DNA from: Rossellomorea aquimaris
GTDB lineage: Bacteria; Bacillota; Bacilli; Bacillales; Bacillaceae_B
Assembly: GCF_003315075.1 (NCBI RefSeq)
Contig: NZ_QNRJ01000002.1
Span: forward strand, 1 to 64,000
DNA: 64,000 bases
Direction of reading: 5' to 3'
The notes beneath the pieces were generated by a model that was given only the letters and a program-made list of their open reading frames with translations, did no database searches and was not told where the DNA came from. Each line of letters begins with the position of its first letter. The stretch's first letter is position 1. This document shows positions 25,085-33,290 of this stretch, in pieces. The translations under genes were made by a program, and so were the position numbers.

Positions 25085-25096
25085 AGGTCCGTCCCC
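25085..25096 (-). repeat. GGTCCGTCCC motif copy within a short palindrome
   Basis: ACAGGTCCGTCCCCCTGT at 25083-25100 carries the dispersed motif and has short self-complementary ends (ACAGG/CCTGT). It lies after the lipoprotein gene. Confidence 0.6.
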
Positions 25097-25132
25097 CTGT
25101 CAACACACTATTCACCCTTTCAATTCCTCAAC

Positions 25133-25573
25133 CTAAAATTCCCCGCTAATTACACTGGTAATGGGAATTTCCTTCTCATTTTTCAACACTTTAATCGTAT
25201 CAAAGCTCTCTTTAAATTCATTTCTATTAATGCGATATATTAATTGATTATTCAGCTCTTTATGCGAATAGTTTATTTCAAAGTGTTCAGTAAAGGAAAT
25301 CCATAATGTGCTTTCTCTTACTTCAAAATCAATGTTTTCATAATAGGGGGCTTTTTTAGCATTAACATCTACTACACTCCCATTTAACACAACCAGCGTA
25401 CTTCCGGTTCCATTATCATACAGAAAGATTCCATTTCCATAATCTGAAATAGACTCCTGAAGCGCTTTAGATGTTTCTCTCAAATCCAGTTCTTGATGGG
25501 GGAGATTTTCATCTGTTCCAGTACACGCAGAAAGAAACAAAACCAACATCAGGCTAAAGCTTACAAATTTCAT
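25133..25573 (-). CDS. Putative lipoprotein of unknown function
   Basis: 146 residues from the ATG at 25573, preferred because AGGAGG lies seven bases upstream; the frame is open eight codons further. Residues 1-17 are a lipoprotein signal peptide with the lipobox LSAC (Cys17). The mature part is a small alpha/beta-looking domain without known motif (GIFLYDNGTGSTLVVLNGS, YRINRNEFKESFDTI). Probably attached to the outer face of the membrane. I do not recognise it. Confidence 0.75.
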   Translation of the reverse strand: MKFVSFSLMLVLFLSACTGTDENLPHQELDLRETSKALQESISDYGNGIFLYDNGTGSTLVVLNGSVVDVNAKKAPYYENIDFEVRESTLWISFTEHFEINYSHKELNNQLIYRINRNEFKESFDTIKVLKNEKEIPITSVISGEF

Positions 25574-25682
25574 CGCAATCCTCCTAAGTAATTCCATTTA
25601 CTACACTCTTTAAATTATATATATAAACTCGGTACAATTATAAGTATATTCTAAAAATATTACATTGTTTTGTAAAATCAAC

Positions 25683-25711
25683 TCTACAATTCACAATATA
25701 AAGTGTATAAT
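25683..25711 (+). promoter_or_regulatory. Possible SigA promoter for the 25866 gene
   Basis: TCTACA and TATAAT separated by 17 bp. The -10 is perfect and the -35 has four matches of six. It would give a leader of about 150 nt before the small gene at 25866. Confidence 0.4.
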
Positions 25712-25865
25712 GAGGGTATTAACTGAGAAACAGACAGCAGGTATGTCTCGATATACTATTTCGATGTATATGAATCTCCTACTAGAAACCAACCACAAAT
25801 CTTAATATGATGTCGTAATCCTACTACTTAGTCATTTGTCAAAATAGTTGGGAGCTGATGAGAGA

Positions 25866-26063
25866 ATGAAAAACAATCTGACAAGAAGGTGTATTGAAAC
25901 ACTTGCTATCCAAAGTGCCTATCATTTCTGTGTATCAATAGGAATCAAACCCGGTTTACTCAATCTATCGATGGTCACAGGCTTCTCTGAAGAAAGAATA
26001 CTGGAAATACTCGAAAACAAGTTCAGTAATCAAAGTGTTAAAACAGAAGATCACTCTTTTTAA
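25866..26063 (+). CDS. 65-aa protein of unknown function
   Basis: ATG at 25866 with GGAG eleven bases upstream; a TTG six codons earlier is possible but sits before that site. The 65-residue product is helical, with a central SIGIKPGLLNLSMVTGFSEERILEIL that could form a helix-turn-helix or small regulator fold. It lacks the SQELD motif of Spo0E proteins and does not look like Sda. A SigA-like promoter lies upstream. It is an isolated gene, and the case for it rests on frame, site and composition. Confidence 0.5.
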   Translation: MKNNLTRRCIETLAIQSAYHFCVSIGIKPGLLNLSMVTGFSEERILEILENKFSNQSVKTEDHSF

Positions 26064-26233
26064 CTCTGTGTTTCCCCTTTATTACTCTACAAGCCGATTG
26101 TCCTTCATCCCCTAACCTTTAACTTTAAGTTCTTTCATGATCAAAAAATCATTTTTATTTTAAAACAGTGGATCCTTGCCGATCTTACCAGCAGCTTAAT
26201 AAGAATAGACTTTTGAACTTATCGCCAGAAGTA

Positions 26234-26268
26234 AAAAAAGGCAACTCCACTAAGGAAGTTGCCTTTTT
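26234..26268 (-). terminator. Terminator after metH
   Basis: AAAAAGGCAACT and AGTTGCCTTTTT type arms around a short loop, with T-runs on both strands, ten bases after the metH stop. Confidence 0.9.
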
Positions 26269-26278
26269 AGTATGGTAT

Positions 26279-29200
26279 TTATAATACATTAAAATATCTT
26301 GCTTCCGGATGAGCGAAGACCATGGCTGTTACCGATGCTTCCGGTTCCATCATACATCCGTCTGTTAATTGGATTCCGATCGTTTCAGGTTGAATAAGCT
26401 TAAACAGCTTCTTCTGATCTTCAAGTTCGGGACACGCCGGATATCCAAATGAAAAACGCTGTCCTTGATAATGAGTACGGAACCGGTCCTGCATCGTGAA
26501 ATCAACGGGATCTGGAAACCCCCACCGGCTTCTCATCATCTCATGCACTCTTTCAGCCAGTCCTTCTGCTGTTTCCAATGCAAGAGCCTGCAGTGCGTGA
26601 CTTTCAAGGAATCTGCCTTCTTCCTTCATCTCTCTTGCCCACTGCCTGATTTTCACACCGGCCGTTACCGCAAAGAAACCGACATAATCCATTTCTCCAC
26701 TTTCTACAGATCGTAAGTAATCTGCTAAACACAAATGCTGATTTCCTGCTTGTCTTGGAAAATGAAATCGTTCGATTACTGTCTGAGGATCCTCCGGGTG
26801 ATAAATAACAACATCATCACCATCTGATTGAGCTGGAAAGAATTGATATCGTGCAGATGCCTGAATCATCCCTTCCCTTTTTGCTTTCTGGAACAATTCA
26901 TCAGTCACTGCTTTAAGGCCGACCGTTCGTTCGTCCCCTTCTTCCAGTAATCTTGAAATCTTCCCTTTAATCCCTAAATGATGCCCAAGAAGCATTTGCT
27001 GATTAATGTAGGGATGGATTTGATCAAGTGAAAACTCTTTTATGGTGTGTGGAATTAAGTCAGAAGGAACATGGACTTTTACATCTTTTGCAACTGCAGA
27101 ACGTACTCTCACCGCAGCAGAAGATGTTTTTCGATTGAGTGAATCTTCAGCCGAAACGACCTTACTTAACTTTTCGCGGCTCTCTTCTTCCAACTGCAGC
27201 CTAGTTTCTTCATGTTGAATCCCATTCATGATGCTAAGTCCATCCATTGCATCCTTCGCATAAAGCACCAGTCCATCGTATTCCCGGCCAATTTTGTTTG
27301 TAGTGAATTTTCGGGTGAGGGCCGCACCTCCTACTACAAGAGGAACGGAAATATCAGACTGTTTTAAATCTTGAGCAGTAATGACCATTTGTTGAGCAGA
27401 CTTCACAAGGAGCCCTGACAAACCTACGATATCGGGCTTCTCCTTCCGTATGACTTCGATCAGTTCCTGAGGTGTTACTTTAATGCCTAAATCAATCACT
27501 TTATATCCGTTATTACTGAGGATAATATCAACGAGATTCTTACCAATATCATGAACATCCCCCTTAACCGTAGCTAGGATCACTTTGCCTTTAGAAGATG
27601 AACTTTCCGTTTGTTCCATATGTGGTTCCAAATGAGCAACGGATGCTTTCATGACTTCGGCACTCTGTAATACCTCCGCTACAATCAGCTGATTATCATT
27701 AAATAACCTTCCGACTTCACTCATTCCAGCCATAAGCGGACCATTGATGATTTCAAGGGGAGCTTCATAATTTTCCAAAGCGATATTTAAATCGGAAATC
27801 AGTCCTTCCTTCGTCCCTTCCACCACATAATGAGCCAATCTTTCTTCTAGAGTCATAGTGTTGACAGGTACCTTTACTTCTTTCTTCTTCCCTCTGTAAA
27901 ATGCTGTGAATTCAGCCAGGGTTTCATCAGTCGTCTCAAATAATAGTTTCTCCGCCATTCGAATTTCTTCCTCAGGAATAGAAGCAAATCGCTCCAATTT
28001 CTCCGTATTGACTATCGCATAATCTAGGCCAGCCTTTGTACAGTGATAAAGATACACAGCATTTAGGACTTCTCTTCCGACAGGAGGCAGTCCAAAAGAA
28101 ACGTTACTAACCCCTAAGATATGAGGGCATTCCGGTAAGGCTGCCTTTACCTGTCTTATCCCTTCAACGGTGGCATTGGCTGATCCAATGTATTGCTTAT
28201 CTCCCGTTCCCACAGGGAAAACGAGAGGATCAAAGATGATGTCTTCTGAAGTTACCCCGTATTTCTCTGTTAACAGTCTATGAGAACGAAGGGCAATGTC
28301 TACTTTACGCTCGACTGACACCCCCATTCCTTTTTCATCAATCGTTCCTACTACAACCGCCGCTCCGTATTCCTTCATCAGCTTTGTAATCTTCTCAAAC
28401 CGCTCTTCTCCGTCTTCAAGATTAATCGAGTTAATGATCACTTTCCCTTGAGAATATTTTAAAGCGGTCTCAAGCACTTTCTCATCCGTTGAATCAATGA
28501 CAAGAGGAACTTTTACTTTTTTCACCACTTCTTGTATGAATACATTCATATCTTCTACTTCTTCACGATCGGGATCTGCAAGGCAGATATCGATCACCTG
28601 AGCTCCATTTTTAACCTGTGCTCTTGCAATCTCTGACGCTTCTTCTATTTTATTCTCTGCAATCAATCGTTTAAATTTACGTGAACCGATGACATTCGTC
28701 CGTTCTCCGACAAGAATCGGTCTTCTGTCTGCATCCTCATAGATGAACGCTTCAATCCCTGACACCGCATGAGGGTGAGACTCATTGGGTTGACGGGGAG
28801 GTAATCCCTTCACCACTTCTGAAATGGCACGAATATGCTCCGGTGTTGTTCCACAGCACCCTCCAACAAGATTCAGCCAGCCTTTCTCGGCAAAACCCTT
28901 CATCTTTATACTGAGAGAATCTGCGGTCTCATTGTAATTTCCCTCTTCATCAGGAAGTCCTGCATTCGGATAACAGCTTACATAGGTAGTGGCTAAACTC
29001 GATAAAGAACGGATATGGTCACGCATAAATTCAGGTCCTGTTGCGCAGTTTAGACCAACGACCAAAGGGTTTAAATGTTCAAGTGATAAATAAAATGCCT
29101 CGATTGTTTGTCCGGCGAGTGTAGTGCCCATTGGCTCAATAGTCCCGGATAACAAAATGGGGATTTCTTTCCCCCTGGATTCAAAAGCACTTCGAATTCC

Positions 29201-29725
29201 GAGATTTGCTGCTTTTACATTTAACGCATCCTGGCTCGTTTCAAGCAGCAGTACATCAACTCCTCCATCGAGAAGACCCTCTGCTTGAACACGATAGTTG
29301 TTTACTAACACTTCGAATCTTACCCCTCCTGTAACAGATAAGGTTTTGGTAGTGGGACCCAGAGAACCCGCAACAAATCTTGGCCACTCGGAAGTTGAGA
29401 CATCTTTTACTGCTTTCTTGGCGATTTCAGCTGCTACTTTATTGATTTCGTATGCTTTATAGCCTACATCATATTCGTCCAGTACGATGGGGGTTGCACC
29501 AAAGGTATTCGTTTCAATCACATCAGCTCCGGCTTTTAAATATTCCAGATGGATCTGATAGATGACCTCCGGCGCTGTCAAAACCAGATTTTCATTACAT
29601 CCTTCAAGCTCTTCTCCACCAAAATCCTCCGGTGATAAATTCGCTTGTTGAAGCATCGTTCCCATTGCTCCATCGAGTACGAGTATTTTTTTTCTAAGCT
29701 GTTCTTCAAACAAAGTGATGGCCAT
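26279..29725 (-). CDS. metH: Cobalamin-dependent methionine synthase MetH
   Basis: 1148 residues, full length. Order: homocysteine-binding barrel 1-320 with zinc-site GGCCGTTPEH near 291; pterin-binding barrel about 350-610 (VGERTNVIGSRKF near 340); B12 cap and Rossmann domains about 640-870 with the DVHDIGKNLV motif whose His binds cobalt; SAM-binding reactivation domain about 900-1148 (RFSFGYPACPEL near 1095). It moves a methyl group from 5-methyl-THF through cobalamin to homocysteine. It overlaps the yitJ stop by 20 bp, so the two are coupled. Needs B12; a B12-independent MetE is not in the window. Confidence 0.97.
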   Translation of the reverse strand: MAITLFEEQLRKKILVLDGAMGTMLQQANLSPEDFGGEELEGCNENLVLTAPEVIYQIHLEYLKAGADVIETNTFGATPIVLDEYDVGYKAYEINKVAAEIAKKAVKDVSTSEWPRFVAGSLGPTTKTLSVTGGVRFEVLVNNYRVQAEGLLDGGVDVLLLETSQDALNVKAANLGIRSAFESRGKEIPILLSGTIEPMGTTLAGQTIEAFYLSLEHLNPLVVGLNCATGPEFMRDHIRSLSSLATTYVSCYPNAGLPDEEGNYNETADSLSIKMKGFAEKGWLNLVGGCCGTTPEHIRAISEVVKGLPPRQPNESHPHAVSGIEAFIYEDADRRPILVGERTNVIGSRKFKRLIAENKIEEASEIARAQVKNGAQVIDICLADPDREEVEDMNVFIQEVVKKVKVPLVIDSTDEKVLETALKYSQGKVIINSINLEDGEERFEKITKLMKEYGAAVVVGTIDEKGMGVSVERKVDIALRSHRLLTEKYGVTSEDIIFDPLVFPVGTGDKQYIGSANATVEGIRQVKAALPECPHILGVSNVSFGLPPVGREVLNAVYLYHCTKAGLDYAIVNTEKLERFASIPEEEIRMAEKLLFETTDETLAEFTAFYRGKKKEVKVPVNTMTLEERLAHYVVEGTKEGLISDLNIALENYEAPLEIINGPLMAGMSEVGRLFNDNQLIVAEVLQSAEVMKASVAHLEPHMEQTESSSSKGKVILATVKGDVHDIGKNLVDIILSNNGYKVIDLGIKVTPQELIEVIRKEKPDIVGLSGLLVKSAQQMVITAQDLKQSDISVPLVVGGAALTRKFTTNKIGREYDGLVLYAKDAMDGLSIMNGIQHEETRLQLEEESREKLSKVVSAEDSLNRKTSSAAVRVRSAVAKDVKVHVPSDLIPHTIKEFSLDQIHPYINQQMLLGHHLGIKGKISRLLEEGDERTVGLKAVTDELFQKAKREGMIQASARYQFFPAQSDGDDVVIYHPEDPQTVIERFHFPRQAGNQHLCLADYLRSVESGEMDYVGFFAVTAGVKIRQWAREMKEEGRFLESHALQALALETAEGLAERVHEMMRSRWGFPDPVDFTMQDRFRTHYQGQRFSFGYPACPELEDQKKLFKLIQPETIGIQLTDGCMMEPEASVTAMVFAHPEARYFNVL

Positions 29726-31556
29726 AGGGAACCTCTCTTTCTGTGTTGGTTTTTTCTTGTATATGATGAATCAGTTCAATGCTCATATCATATCTGACAA
29801 AAGGTGTGATAAGGTAAATTCCATTAAACAGATCTATTGCTGTATCAAGTAAGTCTTTTGCTATCTCCATTCCGACAGCCCTTGCAATAACGGGATCACT
29901 TCCCGCTTCCTTCATTCTTTGTCTTGTTTCTTCCGGAACATTGATTCCAGGCACTTCATGATGGAGAAATTCTGCATTTCTCGAGCTGATTAACGGCATG
30001 ATTCCGATAAAGATCGGAACATCTAAATGCTTCGTAGCTTCATGTACTTGAATCAGCTGTTCTTTCCCAAAGATCGGTTGAGAAATGAAATAGTCAGCTC
30101 CGGCATTCTTTTTCTTTTCAAGCCTTTTGACAGAAGCGTCTAAATGACGGAAATTCGGATTAAAAGCTGCACCTACTGAGAATTGAGTGCGTTCCCGGAG
30201 TGATTTACCGGAGAAGGATATCCCCTCATTATTCTGTTTAATCAATTCAATGAGTTCAAGAGAAGATAAATCATAAACGGATGCTGCCCCGGGAAAATCT
30301 CCAATCTTGGCCGGATCCCCCGTAATCGCTAATATATTGTGTATTCCTAACGTGTGTAACCCCATTAAATGGGATTGAAGTCCAATCAGGTTTCGATCCC
30401 GGCAAGTGATGTGAACTAAAGGGGTAAGATCAAATTTGGACCTGACCAGGCTACCAATGGCGTCATTACTAATACGCGGCGATGCTAACGGATTGTCAGC
30501 AAGCGTGAGTGCATCAATCCCGGCTTCCTTTAATGCCTCAGCCCCTTGGAAGAACAGCTTCGTGTCGAGATGCTTAGGTGGATCGAGTTCAACAATGATC
30601 GTTTTCTTTTCCCTTACTTGCTCATGCAGCAAGTTTCCCTTGATAGATGGTGATGATAACTGAACAGCCTTTTTTGCTTTCACCACTTTCCCTTTCACAG
30701 GCTCCCGGCTTTTTAACCTGCCAGCAACAGACCGTATGTGATCAGGTGTGGTTCCACAGCAGCCCCCAATGATTCTCGCACCTTGCAGTCGCAATTCGTT
30801 GCTAATATCTCCAAAGTAATCAGGTTCAGCAGAGTAATAGAATCGACCTTCTTCATAGTTTGGCAGACTGGCATTGGGATAGACGGATAGAAATGCCCTT
30901 TTAGGTAGGGGAACTTCTTCTAATGAGTTCACCATATGAAATGGCCCCATGCGGCAATTGATGCCGACAACATCGGCCCCCAATAATTCCAGTTGTTGAA
31001 GAGCGTCTTTTATCTCCATTCCATTTTGGAGAACTCCCGTTTCATGTAAAGAAACTTGAGCAATGACAGGAATGTCTGCTTCACGTTTAGTAATATTTAA
31101 TACAGTGGTTAATTCATCGAAATCATAATAGGTTTCAAGCAGAATGCCATCTACACCCTCTAATAATAAACAGTATAGCTGTTCCCGAAAGCTTCTTTTG
31201 ATTTCTTCCAGTGACACATTTTGTTTAATGCCCCTGATTCCCCCGATGGTGCCCAGAATATAGGTGTTTTCACCCGCGGCTTTTCTTGCCAGACGCACGG
31301 CAGCCGTATTTATTTCCTTAACCGAATCCTCCAATCCGTATCTGGAAAGCTTTTGATAATTGCCTCCATACGTATTGGTCTGAATGATATCTGCTCCTGC
31401 ATCAATATACTCTTTATGGACTTTCAACACTTCGTTTGGGTGAGAAAGATTCAGTTCTTCAAAGCATCTGTCCACTCCATATGAATACAACAACGTTCCA
31501 ATGGCCCCATCTGCAATCAAGATTCTCTCTTTCAGTGCTTCCAGCAACGGCTTCAT
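29706..31556 (-). CDS. yitJ: Bifunctional homocysteine S-methyltransferase/methylenetetrahydrofolate reductase (YitJ)
   Basis: 616 residues. Residues 1-290: homocysteine methyltransferase barrel with zinc-site GINCRMGP near 197 and GGCCGTTPDH near 262. Residues about 320-616: MTHFR-type flavin barrel (VELDPPKHLDT, ALTLADNPLASP, ILAITGDPAKIG, FSVGAAFNPNFR, QPIF). It makes 5-methyl-THF for MetH, which follows and overlaps. In B. subtilis yitJ has its own S-box leader; here the 60 bp before the gene contain none, and repeat DNA lies just upstream. Confidence 0.96.
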   Translation of the reverse strand: MKPLLEALKERILIADGAIGTLLYSYGVDRCFEELNLSHPNEVLKVHKEYIDAGADIIQTNTYGGNYQKLSRYGLEDSVKEINTAAVRLARKAAGENTYILGTIGGIRGIKQNVSLEEIKRSFREQLYCLLLEGVDGILLETYYDFDELTTVLNITKREADIPVIAQVSLHETGVLQNGMEIKDALQQLELLGADVVGINCRMGPFHMVNSLEEVPLPKRAFLSVYPNASLPNYEEGRFYYSAEPDYFGDISNELRLQGARIIGGCCGTTPDHIRSVAGRLKSREPVKGKVVKAKKAVQLSSPSIKGNLLHEQVREKKTIIVELDPPKHLDTKLFFQGAEALKEAGIDALTLADNPLASPRISNDAIGSLVRSKFDLTPLVHITCRDRNLIGLQSHLMGLHTLGIHNILAITGDPAKIGDFPGAASVYDLSSLELIELIKQNNEGISFSGKSLRERTQFSVGAAFNPNFRHLDASVKRLEKKKNAGADYFISQPIFGKEQLIQVHEATKHLDVPIFIGIMPLISSRNAEFLHHEVPGINVPEETRQRMKEAGSDPVIARAVGMEIAKDLLDTAIDLFNGIYLITPFVRYDMSIELIHHIQEKTNTEREVPYGHHFV

Positions 31557-31611
31557 GACATTCCCTCCTTTTTATAAATCGCTCTTTGCGTAAATATTGT
31601 TGTTTTTAACA
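31557..31611 (-). other. Short leader of yitJ without S-box
   Basis: Between the yitJ start and the repeat at 31612 only a ribosome binding site (AAGGAGGG) and AT-rich sequence are present. The S-box consensus elements (AGAGGTAGAGGGACTGG and the GCAACC loop) found before metI are absent. Confidence 0.75.
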
Positions 31612-31619
31612 AAAGTTCT

Positions 31620-31795
31620 GCAAGGCCCTGTCAAATAGTGTGTGCTGGATGGTGAGGGGAACTGCTCCGCTTGCAGCTAGCGTTCGGCCGAGCCTCCTCA
31701 GCTTAGCCGAACGGGGTCTCGGCACGCCCGTACTTCCGCAGGAGTCTGCGCAGTTCCCCTCACCATCTTTAATAGGATCTTTGTGACAGAGCTTC
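31620..31795. repeat. GC-rich palindromic repeat, complete copy A2
   Basis: A complete element of about 170 bp. Its left end reads GGCCCTGTCA then TGCTGGATGGTGAGG; its right end is the reverse complement of GCTCTGTCAC then GATGGTGAGG. Inside these, GATGGTGAGGGGAACTGC and its exact 18-base reverse complement (31750-31767 region) form the main stem. The core holds further GC-rich hairpins (GTTCGGC-CGAGCC, CTCGGC). Copy A1 at the window start is identical over 70 bp and a fragment is at 38266. No transposase is encoded, so it is a palindromic or MITE-like repeat. Confidence 0.88.
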
Positions 31796-31929
31796 AAGGT
31801 GTACCAGAAAACAAAAAGCCTTGAAAAAATAATTCTGCTTCATTAAGACAATGAATCTCTACTTCCCTTAAAAGAGATTGTTTGCTAAAAAGCTTGTTTA
31901 AATTGTTTTCGATTAAGGATTCATGCTTA

Positions 31930-32062
31930 GAAAGTTGATTGGAGCGGAAGGATGCTCGACTCCTGCGGGAATAGCTGGACAGGTGAGACCCCGGAGGCGC
32001 AGCCGAGGAGGCTCACCGCCAGCCCCGCGGAAAGCGAGCATCCTGGAGCGGAAATCAACTAT
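31930..32062. repeat. GC-rich palindromic repeat, family B
   Basis: About 130 bp bounded by GTTGATTGGAGCGGAAG on the left and TGGAGCGGAAATCAAC on the right. GGATGCTCG and CGAGCATCC pair as the outer stem, and GTGAG-CTCAC style pairs lie inside. The octamer GGAGCGGA appears in direct orientation on both sides of the inverted stem. The core shares with family A the blocks GACTCCTGCGG, GAGACCCCG and GAGGAGGCTC in the same order. Elements of this look are scattered in many Bacillaceae genomes. Confidence 0.85.
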
Positions 32063-32105
32063 TACTTTCTCCTCTACAATAGCAACAAACTTTACGAATA
32101 GAGCC

Positions 32106-33290
32106 TTATAAATTTATCACGTTATTTCTTTTGATCGTCCGAATACTATCTAGTCCGTTTTGAAGATCTTTAATCAATTCATCCACGTTTTCAAGTCCTA
32201 CTGATAGTCGTAATAAACCATCTGTAATACCTCTTCTTTCCCGTTCCGCTTTTGGCATAGAAGCATGTGACATCCTTGATGGATAGGATAGGATGGATTC
32301 AACAGCTCCTAAACTTACGGCGAACACGGGAATGTTTACATTTTGTATGAGTTGCTTCACTTCTTCTTCCCCTTTTAGTCGGAAGGAAAGAACCGCTCCA
32401 GGACCCTCTGCTTGTCGAACTTGAATTTCACGACCGGGATGATAGCTCAATCCTGGATAATACACCTCTTCTACTTCCTTCCTTTTTTCTAAGAAGGTCG
32501 CAATCTTATAAGCCGATTCTGATGATTCCTTCAATCGTACATGCAGTGTTTTCAGCCCCCTTAAGAGCAGCCAGCAATCCTGGACACCTAGGACAGCACC
32601 AAACGAATTCTGCAAGAAAGCAAGTTTCCCCGCAATCTCCTCATTTCCCGTTACGGCAAGCCCTGCCAAGACATCACTATGTCCGGCAAGAAACTTCGTG
32701 GCACTGTGCAGGACAACATCCACACCTAGACTGATCGGTCTTTGCAGGAGGGGAGTCATGAATGTATTATCAAGAAACGTTAAACATCCATTCGCCTTGG
32801 CAAGTTTTACGACTCCTTCAATATCGGTGATGTTCAGAAGCGGATTGGATGGTGTCTCCATATAAATCACTTTCGTATTGTGCTTAATTGAACAAGCCAC
32901 TTCATGTAGATCCTTCATGTTCACAAATGAGTATGCAATCCCAAACTTAGTGAGGACCTCGGTAATCATTCTGTATGTCCCACCGTACACTTCTTCTGAT
33001 ACGAGAACATGATCTCCATTGGACAATAATAAAAAGCTTGTTGAGATTGCCGCCATTCCGGATGAAAAGGCAAAGCCCCTTACCCCGCCTTCTAATTCAG
33101 CGATCGTTTCTTCAACGGTTTCCCTCGTTGGATTCCCTGAACGGCTGTAGTCATATGTGCCATACTGATCAAAATCCTGTTGATGGAAAGTTGTTGCATG
33201 ATGGATCGGCGTAGAGACCGCTCCTGTTTCTTTATCAACTCCGTGAGAATGAATGAGTGACGTCTGAAGTGAAAATCGTTTTTTACTCAT
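32106..33290 (-). CDS. metC: Cystathionine beta-lyase MetC-type PLP enzyme
   Basis: 394 residues from the ATG at 33290; an in-frame extension of 17 codons lies inside metI and is rejected. Cys/Met metabolism PLP family: YSRSGNPTRE near 48, SSGMAAIST near 75, FLDNTFMTP near 175 with the PLP Asp, and the Schiff-base Lys in LHSATKFLAGH near 200. It splits cystathionine to homocysteine. Its start overlaps the end of metI by 8 bp, so the pair is coupled. The two enzymes are close paralogues and the beta/gamma assignment follows the B. subtilis metI-metC order. Confidence 0.93.
   Translation of the reverse strand: MSKKRFSLQTSLIHSHGVDKETGAVSTPIHHATTFHQQDFDQYGTYDYSRSGNPTRETVEETIAELEGGVRGFAFSSGMAAISTSFLLLSNGDHVLVSEEVYGGTYRMITEVLTKFGIAYSFVNMKDLHEVACSIKHNTKVIYMETPSNPLLNITDIEGVVKLAKANGCLTFLDNTFMTPLLQRPISLGVDVVLHSATKFLAGHSDVLAGLAVTGNEEIAGKLAFLQNSFGAVLGVQDCWLLLRGLKTLHVRLKESSESAYKIATFLEKRKEVEEVYYPGLSYHPGREIQVRQAEGPGAVLSFRLKGEEEVKQLIQNVNIPVFAVSLGAVESILSYPSRMSHASMPKAERERRGITDGLLRLSVGLENVDELIKDLQNGLDSIRTIKRNNVINL

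Noticed and set aside
31606..31797. 63-codon open frame on the minus strand inside repeat A2
   Set aside because: It lies wholly in a palindromic GC-rich repeat, has no ribosome binding site, and is a by-product of the repeat's composition.
31923..32111. 62-codon open frame on the plus strand inside repeat B
   Set aside because: Same reason: it spans the repeat, is rich in Arg/Pro/Ser from GC-rich palindromes, and runs into metC on the other strand.
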